Shown piece by piece: positions 44,966 to 55,270 of a DNA stretch of 64,000 nucleotides. Location: contig BNCN01000002.1 of the NCBI GenBank assembly GCA_014656495.1, forward strand, positions 1 to 64,000, in the 5' to 3' direction. The notes under the pieces were generated by a model that was not told the origin of the DNA, made no database searches, and saw only the letters and a list, made by a program, of their open reading frames with translations. Position numbers and translations under genes: made by a program. This DNA is from Comamonas sp. KCTC 72670. GTDB taxonomy: Bacteria; Myxococcota; Myxococcia; Myxococcales; Myxococcaceae. Position 1 is the stretch's first letter. Every line of letters starts with the position of its first letter.

Positions 44966-45094
44966 GGCGGGAGGCTACGTTGTTTGTGCCCGAAGTAAAT
45001 GCCCGTGGACGCAGGAGGAATTACCTCAGGGAGGACACCCTGTAAGTGCCGGCCGGGTGCTTCGTTGGCCTGGGCGAAAGGAGCGTTCCTCGCC

Positions 45095-47575
45095 ATGTCC
45101 CAACCCCATTCGCGCCCCCACGCGCCCCATTCCCCGCCGCTTGCTCCCTCTCCAGCCGGAGGGGCACCCGCCACGGACCCCGTCTGCGGCATGCGGGTGG
45201 ATCCGGAGGCCCCGAAAGGGGGCCACTGGCAGCACGCGGGCCGCACCTATGTCTTCTGCAACCCGAAGTGCCGGGAGCGCTTCCGCGCCGACCCGGAGCG
45301 GTACCTCTCGCCATCGGCCCCCGCGCCGGAGCCCGCCGGGCCTGGCGCCGTGTACGTCTGCCCCATGGACCCGGAGGTCCGGCAGCCGCATCCGGGGGCC
45401 TGCCCGAAGTGCGGCATGGCGCTGGAGCCCGAGGCGCCGCCCCTGCCGCGGACCCACGTCGAATACGTGTGCCCCATGCACCCGGAGGTCGTGAAGGACG
45501 GCCCGGGGAGCTGCCCTGTCTGTGGCATGGCGCTGGAGCCGCGCACGGTGCTGCCCGAGGAGGCGCCAGACCCCGAGCTCCAGTCCATGCGGCTGCGCTT
45601 CCGCGTGGGCTTGGCGTTCACCGTGCCCCTGCTCGTGTTGGCCATGTCGGACATGATTCCGGGGCAGCCGGTGCAGCACGCGGTGTCCGCGGGCGTGCTC
45701 GCCTGGGCGCAGCTCGTGCTGGCCACGCCGGTGGTGCTCTGGGCCGGGTGGCCCTTCTTCCAGCGAGGCTGGGCGTCGGTGCGCAACCGGCACCTGAACA
45801 TGTTCACCCTCATCGCGCTGGGCACGGGCGCGGCGTATCTCTTCAGCGTCTTCGCCACGCTGCTGCCCCAGGCGCTGCCGCAAGGGCTGCGCACGGGGCA
45901 CGGCGGCGCCGCGCCGCTCTACTTCGAGGCCGCCGCCGTCATCGTCACCCTGGTGGCGCTGGGGCAGGTCCTGGAGCTGCGAGCGCGGCACGCCACGTCC
46001 GGGGCCTTGCGCGCGCTGCTGAGCCTGGCGCCCGCGGTGGCCCGGCGCATCGGGGCGGAGGGCCATGAGGAGGACGTCCCGCTCGCGCTCGTCCAGCCCG
46101 GCGACACGCTCCGCGTCCGCCCGGGCGAGAAGGTCCCCGTGGACGGCGTGGTGCTCCAGGGCGCCAGCGCCGTGGACGAGTCCATGGTGACGGGCGAGTC
46201 GCTCCCGGTGGAGAAGGGGCCGGACGCGCAGGTGACGGGCGGCACGGTGAATGGGACGGGCTCGCTGGTGATGCGGGCCCAGCGGGTGGGGCAGGACACG
46301 CTGCTGTCGCGAATCGTCCAGCGGGTGAGCGAGGCGCAGCGCACGCGAGCGCCCATCCAGCGGCTCGCGGACAAGGTGGCGGCGGTCTTCGTGCCGGTGG
46401 TCATCGCGGTGGCGGTGGTGACGGCGGCGGTGTGGGCCCTCTGGGGGCCGGAGCCCCGGCTGGCGCACGCGGTGGTGAACGCGGTGGCGGTGCTCATCAT
46501 CGCCTGCCCCTGCGCGTTGGGGTTGGCCACGCCCATGTCCGTCATGGTGGGCACGGGGCGCGGCGCCCAGGCGGGGGTGCTCATCCGCGACGCGGCGGCG
46601 CTGGAGCGGCTGGAGGCGGTGGACACGCTCGTGGTGGACAAGACGGGCACGCTCACCGAGGGCAAGCCGCGCCTGGTGACGGTGATTCCCGCGCGGGGCT
46701 TCGACGAGCTGCGCCTGCTGCACCTGGCCGCGAGCCTGGAGCGTGGCAGCGAGCACCCGTTGGCCTCCGCCATCGTCGCGGGCGCGAAGTCGCGGGGGGC
46801 GCTGGTGTCTCCGGTGGAGGACTTCCGCTCGCTGACGGGGAAGGGCGTCACGGGGCGCGTGGAGGGGGCCCAGGTCGCGCTGGGCAACGCGGCGCTGATG
46901 GAGACGCTCCCGGTGGAGGTGGGCTCACTGGCCCACCGCGCCGAGGCGCTGCGGGCCGAGGGGCAGACGGTGGTGCTGGTGGCGGTGGACGGGCAGGTGG
47001 CGGGCGCGCTGGGCGTGGAGGACCCGGTGAAGGACTCCACGCACGAGGCCTTGTCGCTGCTGCGCGCGGAGGGGCTGCGCGTGGTGATGCTCACGGGGGA
47101 CAGCCAGACGACGGCGGACGCGGTGGCGCGGCGCTTGGGCATCACCGAGGTCATCGCCGGCGTGCAGCCCGAGGCGAAGGGCGACGCCGTCCGGCGGCTT
47201 CAGGGCGAGGGCCGGGTGGTGGCCATGGCGGGGGACGGCGTCAACGACGCGCCCGCGCTGGCGCAAGCGGACGTGGGCATCGCCATGGGCACGGGGACGG
47301 ACATCGCCATGGAGAGCGCGGCGGTGACGCTGGTGAAAGGGGACTTGCGCGCCATCGCCCGGGCCCGCCGCTTGAGCCAGGGCACGCTGCGCAACATCCG
47401 GCAGAACCTCTTCTTCGCCTTCGTCTACAACGCGGTGGGGGTGCCCCTGGCCGCCGGGGCGCTCTATCCCGTCTTCGGTCTGCTCTTGAGCCCCATCTTC
47501 GCCAGCGCCGCCATGAGCCTGTCGTCGGTGTCCGTCATCGGCAACGCGCTGCGGTTGCGGAAGCTGAGGCTCTAG
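45095..47575 (+). CDS. Cu+-exporting P1B-type ATPase with YHS and two HMBD domains
   Basis: 826 residues from the ATG at 45095 with Shine-Dalgarno GAAAGGAG. N-terminus: YHS domain (about 28-68, DPVCGM...YVFCNPKC), then two heavy-metal-binding motifs Y-V-C-P-M-[DH]-P-E-V ... CPxCGMALEP (about 88 and 128). Core: [12 protein letters not shown] in [12 protein letters not shown] (Cys471, Cys473), [11 protein letters not shown] (phosphorylated Asp515), [12 protein letters not shown]7 has YN and TM8 MSLSS, the Cu+ (P1B-1) signature. Pumps cytosolic Cu+ (or Ag+) to the periplasm. Confidence 0.95.
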   Translation: MSQPHSRPHAPHSPPLAPSPAGGAPATDPVCGMRVDPEAPKGGHWQHAGRTYVFCNPKCRERFRADPERYLSPSAPAPEPAGPGAVYVCPMDPEVRQPHPGACPKCGMALEPEAPPLPRTHVEYVCPMHPEVVKDGPGSCPVCGMALEPRTVLPEEAPDPELQSMRLRFRVGLAFTVPLLVLAMSDMIPGQPVQHAVSAGVLAWAQLVLATPVVLWAGWPFFQRGWASVRNRHLNMFTLIALGTGAAYLFSVFATLLPQALPQGLRTGHGGAAPLYFEAAAVIVTLVALGQVLELRARHATSGALRALLSLAPAVARRIGAEGHEEDVPLALVQPGDTLRVRPGEKVPVDGVVLQGASAVDESMVTGESLPVEKGPDAQVTGGTVNGTGSLVMRAQRVGQDTLLSRIVQRVSEAQRTRAPIQRLADKVAAVFVPVVIAVAVVTAAVWALWGPEPRLAHAVVNAVAVLIIACPCALGLATPMSVMVGTGRGAQAGVLIRDAAALERLEAVDTLVVDKTGTLTEGKPRLVTVIPARGFDELRLLHLAASLERGSEHPLASAIVAGAKSRGALVSPVEDFRSLTGKGVTGRVEGAQVALGNAALMETLPVEVGSLAHRAEALRAEGQTVVLVAVDGQVAGALGVEDPVKDSTHEALSLLRAEGLRVVMLTGDSQTTADAVARRLGITEVIAGVQPEAKGDAVRRLQGEGRVVAMAGDGVNDAPALAQADVGIAMGTGTDIAMESAAVTLVKGDLRAIARARRLSQGTLRNIRQNLFFAFVYNAVGVPLAAGALYPVFGLLLSPIFASAAMSLSSVSVIGNALRLRKLRL

Positions 47576-47714
47576 GTCGCGAGGTGGGGGAGGCCGCCTG
47601 CCCCGGGCTGCCTGCCTCGGGCACATGGCGAGCGGGCCCCTCCGGGCTCCAGGAATGGGGCTCGGGGGATGCCCACCGTTGAGGCCCAACCCGATGACTT
47701 GAAAGGTGGAACCC

Positions 47715-48128
47715 ATGGCCCCCGCCGAGGTGATGCCGGTCGATACGGACATGCGCCAGTGCATCGAGGACTGTCTAGCCTGTCATCGAGTCTGCCTGGA
47801 GACGCTGACGTACTGTCTGGAGCAGGGGGGCGAGCACGCGGAGGCGAAGCACCTGCGCCTGCTGATGGACTGCGCGGAGATGTGCCAGACGGGGGCGAGC
47901 TTCATGCTGCGTGGCTCGGAGCTCCAAACCCGGACCTGCTTCGCGTGTTCGGAGGTCTGCGCGCGCTGCGCGGAGTCCTGTGCGCGCCTGGGCAAGGACC
48001 CGAGAATGAAGGCGTGCGCGGACCTGTGTGCCCGGTGCTCGGGGTCCTGCTGGCGGATGGGGGGCGGGGTCATGCCGCAGACGCCCAACCCGGAGGCCGC
48101 GCAGCGCGCCGCGGACCTGCCCGCGTAG
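47715..48128 (+). CDS. Csp-like four-helix copper storage protein
   Basis: 137 residues from the ATG at 47715 (Shine-Dalgarno AAAGGTGG). Sixteen cysteines in CxxxC and CxxC spacings on predicted helices (RQCIEDCLACHRVC; RTCFACSEVCARCAESC; KACADLCARCSGSC) match the DUF326/Csp family, which packs many Cu+ ions inside a four-helix bundle. No signal peptide, so it is the cytosolic type. 139 bases after the Cu+-ATPase on the same strand: storage next to export. Confidence 0.92.
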   Translation: MAPAEVMPVDTDMRQCIEDCLACHRVCLETLTYCLEQGGEHAEAKHLRLLMDCAEMCQTGASFMLRGSELQTRTCFACSEVCARCAESCARLGKDPRMKACADLCARCSGSCWRMGGGVMPQTPNPEAAQRAADLPA

Positions 48129-48213
48129 CGGAGGGCATCCAGGTGTCCAGGCGCGCCGGGGCGCACATGGCGGAGCCCTTCACTCGCGGTCGAGGCCGAT
48201 TAGAGTGCGCTTC

Positions 48214-49305
48214 ATGAGCACTCGCGAGGAGGGGCGCACCGCTGGTACGCCCGCCGGACATATCTCCGTCGTCCACCTGCCCAACGCCTGGTTCATCCTC
48301 TGTGCTTCGAGCGAGCTGGGGGACAAGCCCCTGGCCCGGACGCTCCAGGGCTCGCCCCTGGTCCTCTTCCGGGGCGAGGGCGGCAAGCCCGCGGCGCTGG
48401 TGGATCGCTGCCCGCACCGCAACGTGCCGCTGTCACTCGGCCGGGTGAAGGAGGGGCAGCTGCAGTGTGGCTATCACGGCTGGCGCTTCGACGGCGCGGG
48501 CCAGTGCCGCGCCATTCCGGGCTTCGTGGGCGAGCCGGGGGCCCGTGCCCGCTGCGCCACGGCGCATGCCACGCGGGAGCAGGACGGCTTCATCTGGGTC
48601 TACTCCACGCCCGGCGTCGAGCCGACGACGGAGCCCTACCGCTTCCCGCTGTTGGAGGCGCGGGAGTACTCCACCGTGCGCCGCATGCTGCGCGCCCCGG
48701 GCTCCCTGCACGCCACGCTGGAGAACACGCTGGACGTCCCCCACACGGCGTACCTCCACGGAGGGCTCTTCCGCACCGAGGAGAAGCGGAACGAGATTGA
48801 GGTCGTGGTGCGCCGGAGCGCGGACAAGGTGGAGGCCGAGTACATCGGCGAGCCGCGTCCCAGCGGCCTCGTGGGCCGGCTGCTCGCGCCGGGCGGCGGG
48901 GTGGTGCAGCACTTCGACCGCTTCCTGATGCCGTCCATCGCGCAGGTGGAGTACCGCATCGGGGACACCAGCCACATCCTGGTGACGTCGGCGATGACGC
49001 CCGTGTCGGAGTGGGACACGCTGGTGTTCGCGGTGGTGACGTTCCGTCTGCCGCTGCCCCGGTGGCTGGTGCGCGCGGTGCTGCCGCTCATCATGCCCGT
49101 GGCGCTCCACATCTTCGGGCAGGACGCGCGCATCCTCAGAAAGCAGACGGAGACCATCCGCAGCTTCGGCACGGAGGCCTATGCCTCCACGGAGATCGAC
49201 GTGCTCGGCCCCGGCATCCTCCGCCTGCTGCGCGCCGCCGAGCGCGAGAAGCCCGGCGCCGTGGGCGACGCGGTCCACGAGACGCGGCTGAAGATGCGGA
49301 CCTGA
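48214..49305 (+). CDS. Rieske non-heme iron oxygenase, alpha subunit type
   Basis: 363 residues. N-terminal Rieske domain: CPHRNVPL near residue 66 and CGYHGW near 85 hold the 2Fe-2S cluster. Catalytic mononuclear iron motif NTLDVPHTAYLHG (D-x-x-H-x-x-x-x-H) near residue 172. A hydrophobic stretch around 285-310 (WLVRAVLPLIMPVALHIF) suggests membrane contact, as in oxygenases of lipids or sterols. No reductase or ferredoxin gene nearby. Substrate unknown; link to the copper genes is only positional. Confidence 0.88.
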   Translation: MSTREEGRTAGTPAGHISVVHLPNAWFILCASSELGDKPLARTLQGSPLVLFRGEGGKPAALVDRCPHRNVPLSLGRVKEGQLQCGYHGWRFDGAGQCRAIPGFVGEPGARARCATAHATREQDGFIWVYSTPGVEPTTEPYRFPLLEAREYSTVRRMLRAPGSLHATLENTLDVPHTAYLHGGLFRTEEKRNEIEVVVRRSADKVEAEYIGEPRPSGLVGRLLAPGGGVVQHFDRFLMPSIAQVEYRIGDTSHILVTSAMTPVSEWDTLVFAVVTFRLPLPRWLVRAVLPLIMPVALHIFGQDARILRKQTETIRSFGTEAYASTEIDVLGPGILRLLRAAEREKPGAVGDAVHETRLKMRT

Positions 49306-49337
49306 GAGGGATTGCGCGGCCGCGCCTCAACGCAAAA

Positions 49338-49377
49338 CGTGCGAGGGACTCACGGGTGACGTGAGCCGCCTCGCACG
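49338..49377. terminator. Nested double-stem terminator
   Basis: CGTGCGAGG (49338-49346) pairs with CCTCGCACG (49369-49377), enclosing a second perfect stem CTCACG (49449-49454 relative form at 49349-49354) with CGTGAG (49360-49365). AAAAC precedes it and the region lies between convergent genes, giving U-rich ends mainly for the leftward transcript. Confidence 0.75.
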
Positions 49378-49393
49378 CGGGTAAAGCCTTGCG

Positions 49394-50236
49394 TCAGGAG
49401 ATGCCCGTGCGCAGCCGGTTCCAGTCGAAGTTGGGCGCGGGGTCGTTCTTGCGGCCCTTGGGCACGGCGACGTCGGCGTGGCCCACGATGTTCTTCATGG
49501 GGATGTTGTGCTGCTGCTTCAGGTACCCGGTGAGCTGGGTGAGCGACTTGTACTGCGCCTCGGTGAAGGGCGTCTTGCCGCTGCCGTCGTTGACGATTTC
49601 GATGCCGATGGAGCGGCTGTTGATGTCCGAGGGCACGCCGTGCAGCTCGCCCTTGCCCGCGTGCCAGGCGCGCTTGTCGTCACCGACGAGCTGATAAATC
49701 TTGCCGTCGCGGTCCACCATGTAGTGCGCGGACACCTTGCTCTGCGGGTTGCGCATCCACGCCAGGTCGCCCGCGCCGTTGTTGGACGCGGTGTGGTGCA
49801 TGACGATGGTGTCGATCTTCGTCCCGCCGCGCGAGTTCTGGTTCGGCGAGGGCGCGCTGATGACCGCGGGCTTGGTGAACTTGCCGCCCGGCGTCGTCGG
49901 CGTGGTGGGCGTGGGGCCGCTGGAGCCCAGCGCCTTCTTCAGCGCCGCGTGCGTGAGGTCGCCGTAGAAGCCGGTGGCGGGCAGCTTGTTGTCGGCCTGG
50001 AACTTCTTCACCGCCGCTTCCGTCTGCGAACCGAAGGTGCCCGGGCCCGTGTTCACCTGCGCCCGCGTCATGTAGCCCACCTTCACGAGCGCGTCCTGGA
50101 GCTGCTTCACCTTCGGACCCGTGTCTCCCTTGCGGATGCCTGCCGGCGGCGCGGAGACCGAGGCGGCGGTAGCGGCGGTGCGGGAGGCCTGCGCCGAGGG
50201 GGCGCGGAACACGGACGAAAGCGAGGGCAGTCGCAT
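49394..50236 (-). CDS. N-acetylmuramoyl-L-alanine amidase with peptidoglycan-binding domain
   Basis: 280 residues. Residues about 35-100: PG_binding_1 domain (GPKVKQLQDALVKVGY, FGSQTEAAVKKFQADNKLPATG). After a Pro/Thr-rich linker, an Amidase_2 domain (about 137-275): VMHHTAS (Zn His), WHAG, SRSIGIEIVN, GHADVAV. It cleaves the bond between muramic acid and L-Ala. There is no classical signal peptide; the N-terminus is Ser/Ala-rich and unstructured, so export may be non-classical or coupled to lysis or predation. Confidence 0.9.
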   Translation of the reverse strand: MRLPSLSSVFRAPSAQASRTAATAASVSAPPAGIRKGDTGPKVKQLQDALVKVGYMTRAQVNTGPGTFGSQTEAAVKKFQADNKLPATGFYGDLTHAALKKALGSSGPTPTTPTTPGGKFTKPAVISAPSPNQNSRGGTKIDTIVMHHTASNNGAGDLAWMRNPQSKVSAHYMVDRDGKIYQLVGDDKRAWHAGKGELHGVPSDINSRSIGIEIVNDGSGKTPFTEAQYKSLTQLTGYLKQQHNIPMKNIVGHADVAVPKGRKNDPAPNFDWNRLRTGIS

Positions 50237-50291
50237 GAAGACTCCGGGGGATGAGGTGAGGTGAACCTGCCCGGATTATCGACAACCAATC

Positions 50292-50315
50292 CCCGGGAGT
50301 TGCGTAACTCCCGGG
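50292..50315 (-). terminator. Terminator of the cusCBA operon
   Basis: CCCGGGAGTT (50292-50301) and AACTCCCGGG (50306-50315) form a perfect 10-bp stem with a GCGT loop, 41 bases after the cusA stop in the direction of transcription. Confidence 0.7.
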
Positions 50316-50355
50316 TCACAACCTGGCTGTCTTAATTCAATCGGATTGCATTCCT

Positions 50356-53300
50356 TCAGGCTGTTTGGGGCTTGGCGGGGAGCGGGCGCTCACCGGAGCC
50401 CTCCTCGGGCTGCTCCTGGGGAAGGTGGCGTTTCTTCCAGAGGGCGAAGATGGCCGGATACACGGTCAGCTCGAGTAAAAACGACGTCACGAGTCCGCCC
50501 ACCAGCGGCGCCGCGATGCGCTTCATGACGTCCGCGCCCGTGCCGGTGCTCCACAGCACGGGCAGCAGGCCGATCATGTCCGTCATCACCGTCATCAGCT
50601 TGGGACGGATTCGACGCGCCGCGCCATCGACGATGGTCTCCGTGAGGTCGGCCATGGAGCGCAGCCGGCCTTCCTGGTCCGCCTTCTTATGGGCGAGCGT
50701 GAGGTAGAGCAGCATCACCACGCCCGTCTCCGCGTCGAGCCCGGCCAGCGCGATGAGGCCCACCCACACGGCGATGCTCATGTTGTAGCCCAGCAGGTAC
50801 AACAGCCACACGGCGCCAATGAGGCTGAAGGGCACCGCCAGCAGGACGATGCCCGTCTCCACCACGGACTTCGTGCTGAAGTAGAGGAGCAGGCACACCA
50901 GCAGCAGGGTGACGGGGATGACCACCTGGAGCTTCTCGGTGGCGCGCTCGAAGTACTTGAACTGGCCGCTCCACTCCACGCGCACGCCCGTGGGCGTCTT
51001 CACCTCGCGCGCCACCACCGCCTTCGCGTCCTTCACGTAGTCCGCGATGGGCCGCTCCGTGTCCACGAAGACGTAGGTGACGAGCTTGCCGCCCTCGCTG
51101 CGAATCATGGGGGGGCCCTGCACGAAGCGCACGTCCGCCACCTGGGTCAGCGGCACCTGGGCGCCGGTGGGCGTGGGCACCAGCACCTCCTCGAGCAGCT
51201 CGGGGCTGTCGCGGTACTCGCGCGCGTAGCGCACGTTGATGGGGTAGCGCTCGCGGCCCTCCACCGTCTGGGAGATGTTCTCCCCGCCGATGGCGCCCAT
51301 CACCACCTCGTTGACGTCCTTCACGCCCAGCCCCAGGCGCGCGGCCTCCTCCCGCTTCACCGCGATGTCCACGTAGAAGCCGCCGGTGGAGCGGTCCGCG
51401 AACGCGCTGCGCGTGCCGGGCACCTGCGACACGGCCTTCTCGATGGCGACCGCCGTCTGCTCCAGCGTGTCCAGGTTGTCGCCGAACACCTGGATGCCCA
51501 GGGGGCTGCGGATGCCCGTGGCCAGCATCTCCGTGCGCGTCTGGATGGGCATCCAGAAGATGTTGGGCATGCCGGGGTACTGGAGCGTCTCGTCCATCTC
51601 CGCCAGCAGGGCCTCCCAGCTCAGGCCCTCGCGCCATTCGGCCTTGGGCTTGAGCACCACCGTGGTCTCGAACATGGACAGCGGCGCGGGGTCCGTGGGC
51701 GTCTCCGCGCGGCCCGCCTTGCCGAAGACGCTGACCACCTCCGGGATGCGCTTGAGCTGCGCGTCCATGGACTGGAGGATGCGCGTGGCCTCGGTGATGG
51801 ACATGCCCGGCGGCGAGGTGGGCATGTAGAGGATGGCGCCCTCGTTGAGCGGCGGCATGAACTCATGGCCCAGGCGCAGGAAGGCCGGCACCGTCAGCGC
51901 CATGGCCACCACGGACATCGCCACCACCGCCTTGGCGTGCCGCACGACGAAGCGCACCACCGGCACGTAGAGCGCCACCAGCCAGCGGTTGAGGGGGTTC
52001 TCGTCCTCGCGGCGGATGCGTCCGCGGATGAAGAGCACCGCCAGCGCGGGCGTCAGCGTCACCGCGAGCACCGCGGCGAAGCCCATGGAGTACGTCTTCG
52101 TGTACGCCAGCGGCTTGAAGAGCCGCCCCTCGGTGGCCTCCAGCGTGAAGACGGGGAGGAAGGCGACGGTGAGCACCAGCAGCGTGCCGAAGATGGAGGG
52201 CCCCACCTCCTGCATCGCGGCGATGATGACCTCGCGCCGCTCGCCAGGACGTCCCTCCGCCTCCCACGTCTCCAGCTTCTTGTGGATGTTCTCCACGATG
52301 ATGATGGAGGCATCCACCATGGCGCCAATGGCGACGATGATGCCGCCCAGGCTCATGATGTTGGCGGTGAGCCCCTGGTAGTACATGGGGATGAAGGCGA
52401 GCAGCACCGCCACGGGCAGCGTGAGGATGGTGACCAGCGCGCTGCGCGCGTGCATCAGGAAGAGGAAGATGATGAGGCTGACCACCAGCATCTCCTCCAC
52501 CAGCGCCCGGCTGAGCGTGTCGATGGACTCCTCGATGAGCCCCGAGCGGTCATAGGTGACGACCAGCTCCACGCCCTCCGGCAGGCCCGCGCGGACCTCC
52601 TCCAGGCGCTCCTTCACCGCCTCGATGACGGACAGCGCGTTCTCGCCGTAGCGCATGACGACGATGCCGCCGGCCACCTCGCCCTTGCCGTCCAGCTCCG
52701 CCACGCCCCGACGGATGTCCGGCCCCAGGCTCACCCGGGCCACGTTGCGCACCAGCACCGGCGTGCCGTCGTCGCTCACCTTCAGGGGGATGCTCTCGAT
52801 GTCCTGCGTGGAGCGGATGTAGCCGCGCCCGCGGATGACGTGCTCGTGCCCGGCGATCTCCATCACCCGGCCGCCCACGTCCTCGTTGGATTCGCGGACG
52901 GCGCGCGTCACCTCGCCCAGCGTCACGCCGTAGGCGCGCAGCTGGTTCGGGTCCACCTGCACCTGGTACTGCTTCACGATGCCGCCCACGCTGGCGACCT
53001 CGGCCACGCCCGGCACGCTGGAGAGCGCGTAGCGCACGTTCCAGTCCTGGAGGCTGCGCAGGTCCGCGAGCGAGTGCTTGCCGCTCTCGTCCACCAGCGC
53101 GTACTCGAACACCCAGCCCACGCCGGTGGCGTCCGGCCCCAGCGTGGGCGCCACGCCCGCGGGCAGGCGGCCCCGCGCCGTCTCCATGTATTCGAGCACG
53201 CGGCTGCGCGCCCAGTACATGTCCGTGCCGTCCTCGAAGATGACGTAGACGAAGGACATGCCGAACATGGACTGGCCCCGCACGGCCTTCACCTTCGGCG

Positions 53301-53556
53301 CCGACAGCAGCGACGAGGAGATGGGGTAGGTAATCTGGTCCTCGATGAGGTCCGGCCCGCGCCCCATCCACTCTGTGAAGACAATCACCTGCGTGTCGGA
53401 CAGGTCGGGAATGGCGTCCAGCTTGGTGCCGCGCACGGCGTGGATGGCCCAGGCCGCCAGCGCGCCCACCAGCAGCAGGGTGAGGAACGGGTTGCGCGCG
53501 CAGGCCCCGATGAGGCGGCCGATGACGTTCTGCTCGCCGGGCTCAGTGGGCTGCAT
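50356..53556 (-). CDS. cusA: Heavy-metal efflux RND pump, CusA type
   Basis: 1066 residues, usual for HME-RND proteins, with twelve transmembrane helices and two large periplasmic loops. Blocks GRAETPTDPAPLSMFETTV and TRTEMLATGIRSPLG are those of the Cu/Ag-specific CusA branch and place Met residues at the metal-binding cleft. It drives periplasmic Cu+/Ag+ out through CusBC using protons. The start overlaps the end of cusB by 14 bases. Confidence 0.95.
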   Translation of the reverse strand: MQPTEPGEQNVIGRLIGACARNPFLTLLLVGALAAWAIHAVRGTKLDAIPDLSDTQVIVFTEWMGRGPDLIEDQITYPISSSLLSAPKVKAVRGQSMFGMSFVYVIFEDGTDMYWARSRVLEYMETARGRLPAGVAPTLGPDATGVGWVFEYALVDESGKHSLADLRSLQDWNVRYALSSVPGVAEVASVGGIVKQYQVQVDPNQLRAYGVTLGEVTRAVRESNEDVGGRVMEIAGHEHVIRGRGYIRSTQDIESIPLKVSDDGTPVLVRNVARVSLGPDIRRGVAELDGKGEVAGGIVVMRYGENALSVIEAVKERLEEVRAGLPEGVELVVTYDRSGLIEESIDTLSRALVEEMLVVSLIIFLFLMHARSALVTILTLPVAVLLAFIPMYYQGLTANIMSLGGIIVAIGAMVDASIIIVENIHKKLETWEAEGRPGERREVIIAAMQEVGPSIFGTLLVLTVAFLPVFTLEATEGRLFKPLAYTKTYSMGFAAVLAVTLTPALAVLFIRGRIRREDENPLNRWLVALYVPVVRFVVRHAKAVVAMSVVAMALTVPAFLRLGHEFMPPLNEGAILYMPTSPPGMSITEATRILQSMDAQLKRIPEVVSVFGKAGRAETPTDPAPLSMFETTVVLKPKAEWREGLSWEALLAEMDETLQYPGMPNIFWMPIQTRTEMLATGIRSPLGIQVFGDNLDTLEQTAVAIEKAVSQVPGTRSAFADRSTGGFYVDIAVKREEAARLGLGVKDVNEVVMGAIGGENISQTVEGRERYPINVRYAREYRDSPELLEEVLVPTPTGAQVPLTQVADVRFVQGPPMIRSEGGKLVTYVFVDTERPIADYVKDAKAVVAREVKTPTGVRVEWSGQFKYFERATEKLQVVIPVTLLLVCLLLYFSTKSVVETGIVLLAVPFSLIGAVWLLYLLGYNMSIAVWVGLIALAGLDAETGVVMLLYLTLAHKKADQEGRLRSMADLTETIVDGAARRIRPKLMTVMTDMIGLLPVLWSTGTGADVMKRIAAPLVGGLVTSFLLELTVYPAIFALWKKRHLPQEQPEEGSGERPLPAKPQTA

Positions 53557-55270
53557 GGCTGCCTCCGAAGGCGTCCGTGGCGGAGCGGATGCGGCTCTCC
53601 GCGGCGATGAGGAAGTTGCCGCTCGTCACCACCACGTCTCCGGGGGACAGGCCCTCCAGCACCTCGTAGGTGCTCTCGCCCTTGAGGCCCAGCTTCACCT
53701 CCTGGGGCCGCAGCCGTCCTTCTCCCAGGTCCACGAAGACCAGCCGCCGAGGGCCGGTGTAGATGACGGCCGAGTCGGGAATCTGGAGCCGCGAGCCGCC
53801 CTTCATGACGAAGCGGACGTCCGCGTACATGTCGGGCTTCAGCTCCAGCTCGGGGTTGGGCAGCTCGACGCGGATGCGGCCGGTGCGCGTGGCCCCTCGC
53901 AGGGAGGGGTACACGTAGCCGACGCGGCCCGCATACGTCTTGCCGGGCAGGTAGGGCAGGGTGACTTCCACCGGCTGGCCGGGCTTCACGCGCGCCAGGT
54001 CCTGTTCGTACACGTCCGCCTCCACCCAGACCTTCTCCAGCGGGGCGATGCGGAACAGGCGCTCGCCGGCCTTCACCGCCGCGCCCTCGACGATGTTCTT
54101 CTCCAGCACGTAGCCGCTGGCGGGCGCCAGGAAGGGCATGTTCTCCACGGGCTGCCCCCGCTGGGCCACGCGCTCGATTTGCGCGGGCGACAGGCCCCAC
54201 AGCTCCAGCCGCTTGCGCGCCGCGCCCACCAGGGACGCGTTGGCCGCGCTCTGGCTTTGACGCGCGAGCAGGTACTCCTGCTGCGCGGCGTAGAGCTCCG
54301 GGCTGTAGAGGGTGAAGAGGACCGCGCCCTTCTTCACCGGCTCGCCCGTGGCGTTGACGCGCAGCTCGTGGATGTAGCCGTCCAGCTTGAGCGTGACGTC
54401 CACCAGGGACTTCTCGTCGAAGGTGACGCGGCCGAGCGCGCGCAGGGACAGGTCCATGGGCGCGGCCTTCGCGGGGGCGGTCTTCACTCCGATGCGCTGG
54501 CGCCGCGCGTCGTCCACGAGGATGACGCCGCTCTCCAGCTCCGCGCGGGTGACGGGCGTGAGGTCCATGCCGCAGATGGGGCACGCGCCGGGGCCGTGCT
54601 GCTTCACGGACGGGTGCATGGGGCACGTGTAGTGCGCGACCTCGCCTTCACCGTGGGCGCCGGGCGCCGAGGCCGCGCGCCACTCGCTCGACGTGCCACA
54701 CGCGAGCATGCGGCGGCCCATGTAGGGGTTCTCCAGCTTGGGTTCACGCTGGAGCCATTGATTCACCCCGTCCACCATGGGGCACTCGAAGACATGCCAG
54801 CCTTCCTGGAGCCGCGGGTCGGCGGCGGCCAGGGCGATGAGGGCCTCGCTCAGCCGCGCGAAGGGGATGCGCGCCGCCTCGGCGTCCTTCGCCGTGGCCA
54901 ACTGGGACGCGGCCTCCTCACCTTGATGGAGCCAAGCGGCCAGCGGCGCGGCGTCACCGTGGGTGGCCTCCGCGGCCTGCTGGAGCGCTGACTTCAGCTC
55001 CCCGGCCCGGGTGGGGAGCCCCTCCAGGCTGTCCTGCGCGAGCAGGGCTCGCAGGGCCTCGTAGGACTCGAAGGCCGCGCGCGTGTACTCCAGCGCGGGC
55101 GCGGGCAGGGGCGCGGCGTGCGCGCCATGAGGCGCGGGCGCCTTGCCCGTGTGGGACGTCGCGCCCGAGAACCAGCCCACCAGGGGCTTCCAGGCCACGA
55201 TGAGGAGCGCGGCAATCGCAATCAGGCCCAGCCAGGGGCCGATACGGCGGCGGGTCGTCGGGGGGCTCAT
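53543..55270 (-). CDS. cusB: Efflux RND periplasmic adaptor, CusB type, with DUF3347 and metal-binding motif
   Basis: 575 residues from the ATG at 55270, longer than E. coli CusB (about 400). N-terminal membrane anchor; DUF3347-like helical region about 55-185; HMBD motif YTCPMHPSVKQHGPGACPICGMDLTPV near 205-230; then the HlyD-type membrane-fusion part with hairpin and beta domains. It bridges CusA and CusC and can pass metal to the pump. ATGA overlap with cusC (55267-55270). Confidence 0.93.
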   Translation of the reverse strand: MSPPTTRRRIGPWLGLIAIAALLIVAWKPLVGWFSGATSHTGKAPAPHGAHAAPLPAPALEYTRAAFESYEALRALLAQDSLEGLPTRAGELKSALQQAAEATHGDAAPLAAWLHQGEEAASQLATAKDAEAARIPFARLSEALIALAAADPRLQEGWHVFECPMVDGVNQWLQREPKLENPYMGRRMLACGTSSEWRAASAPGAHGEGEVAHYTCPMHPSVKQHGPGACPICGMDLTPVTRAELESGVILVDDARRQRIGVKTAPAKAAPMDLSLRALGRVTFDEKSLVDVTLKLDGYIHELRVNATGEPVKKGAVLFTLYSPELYAAQQEYLLARQSQSAANASLVGAARKRLELWGLSPAQIERVAQRGQPVENMPFLAPASGYVLEKNIVEGAAVKAGERLFRIAPLEKVWVEADVYEQDLARVKPGQPVEVTLPYLPGKTYAGRVGYVYPSLRGATRTGRIRVELPNPELELKPDMYADVRFVMKGGSRLQIPDSAVIYTGPRRLVFVDLGEGRLRPQEVKLGLKGESTYEVLEGLSPGDVVVTSGNFLIAAESRIRSATDAFGGSHAAH

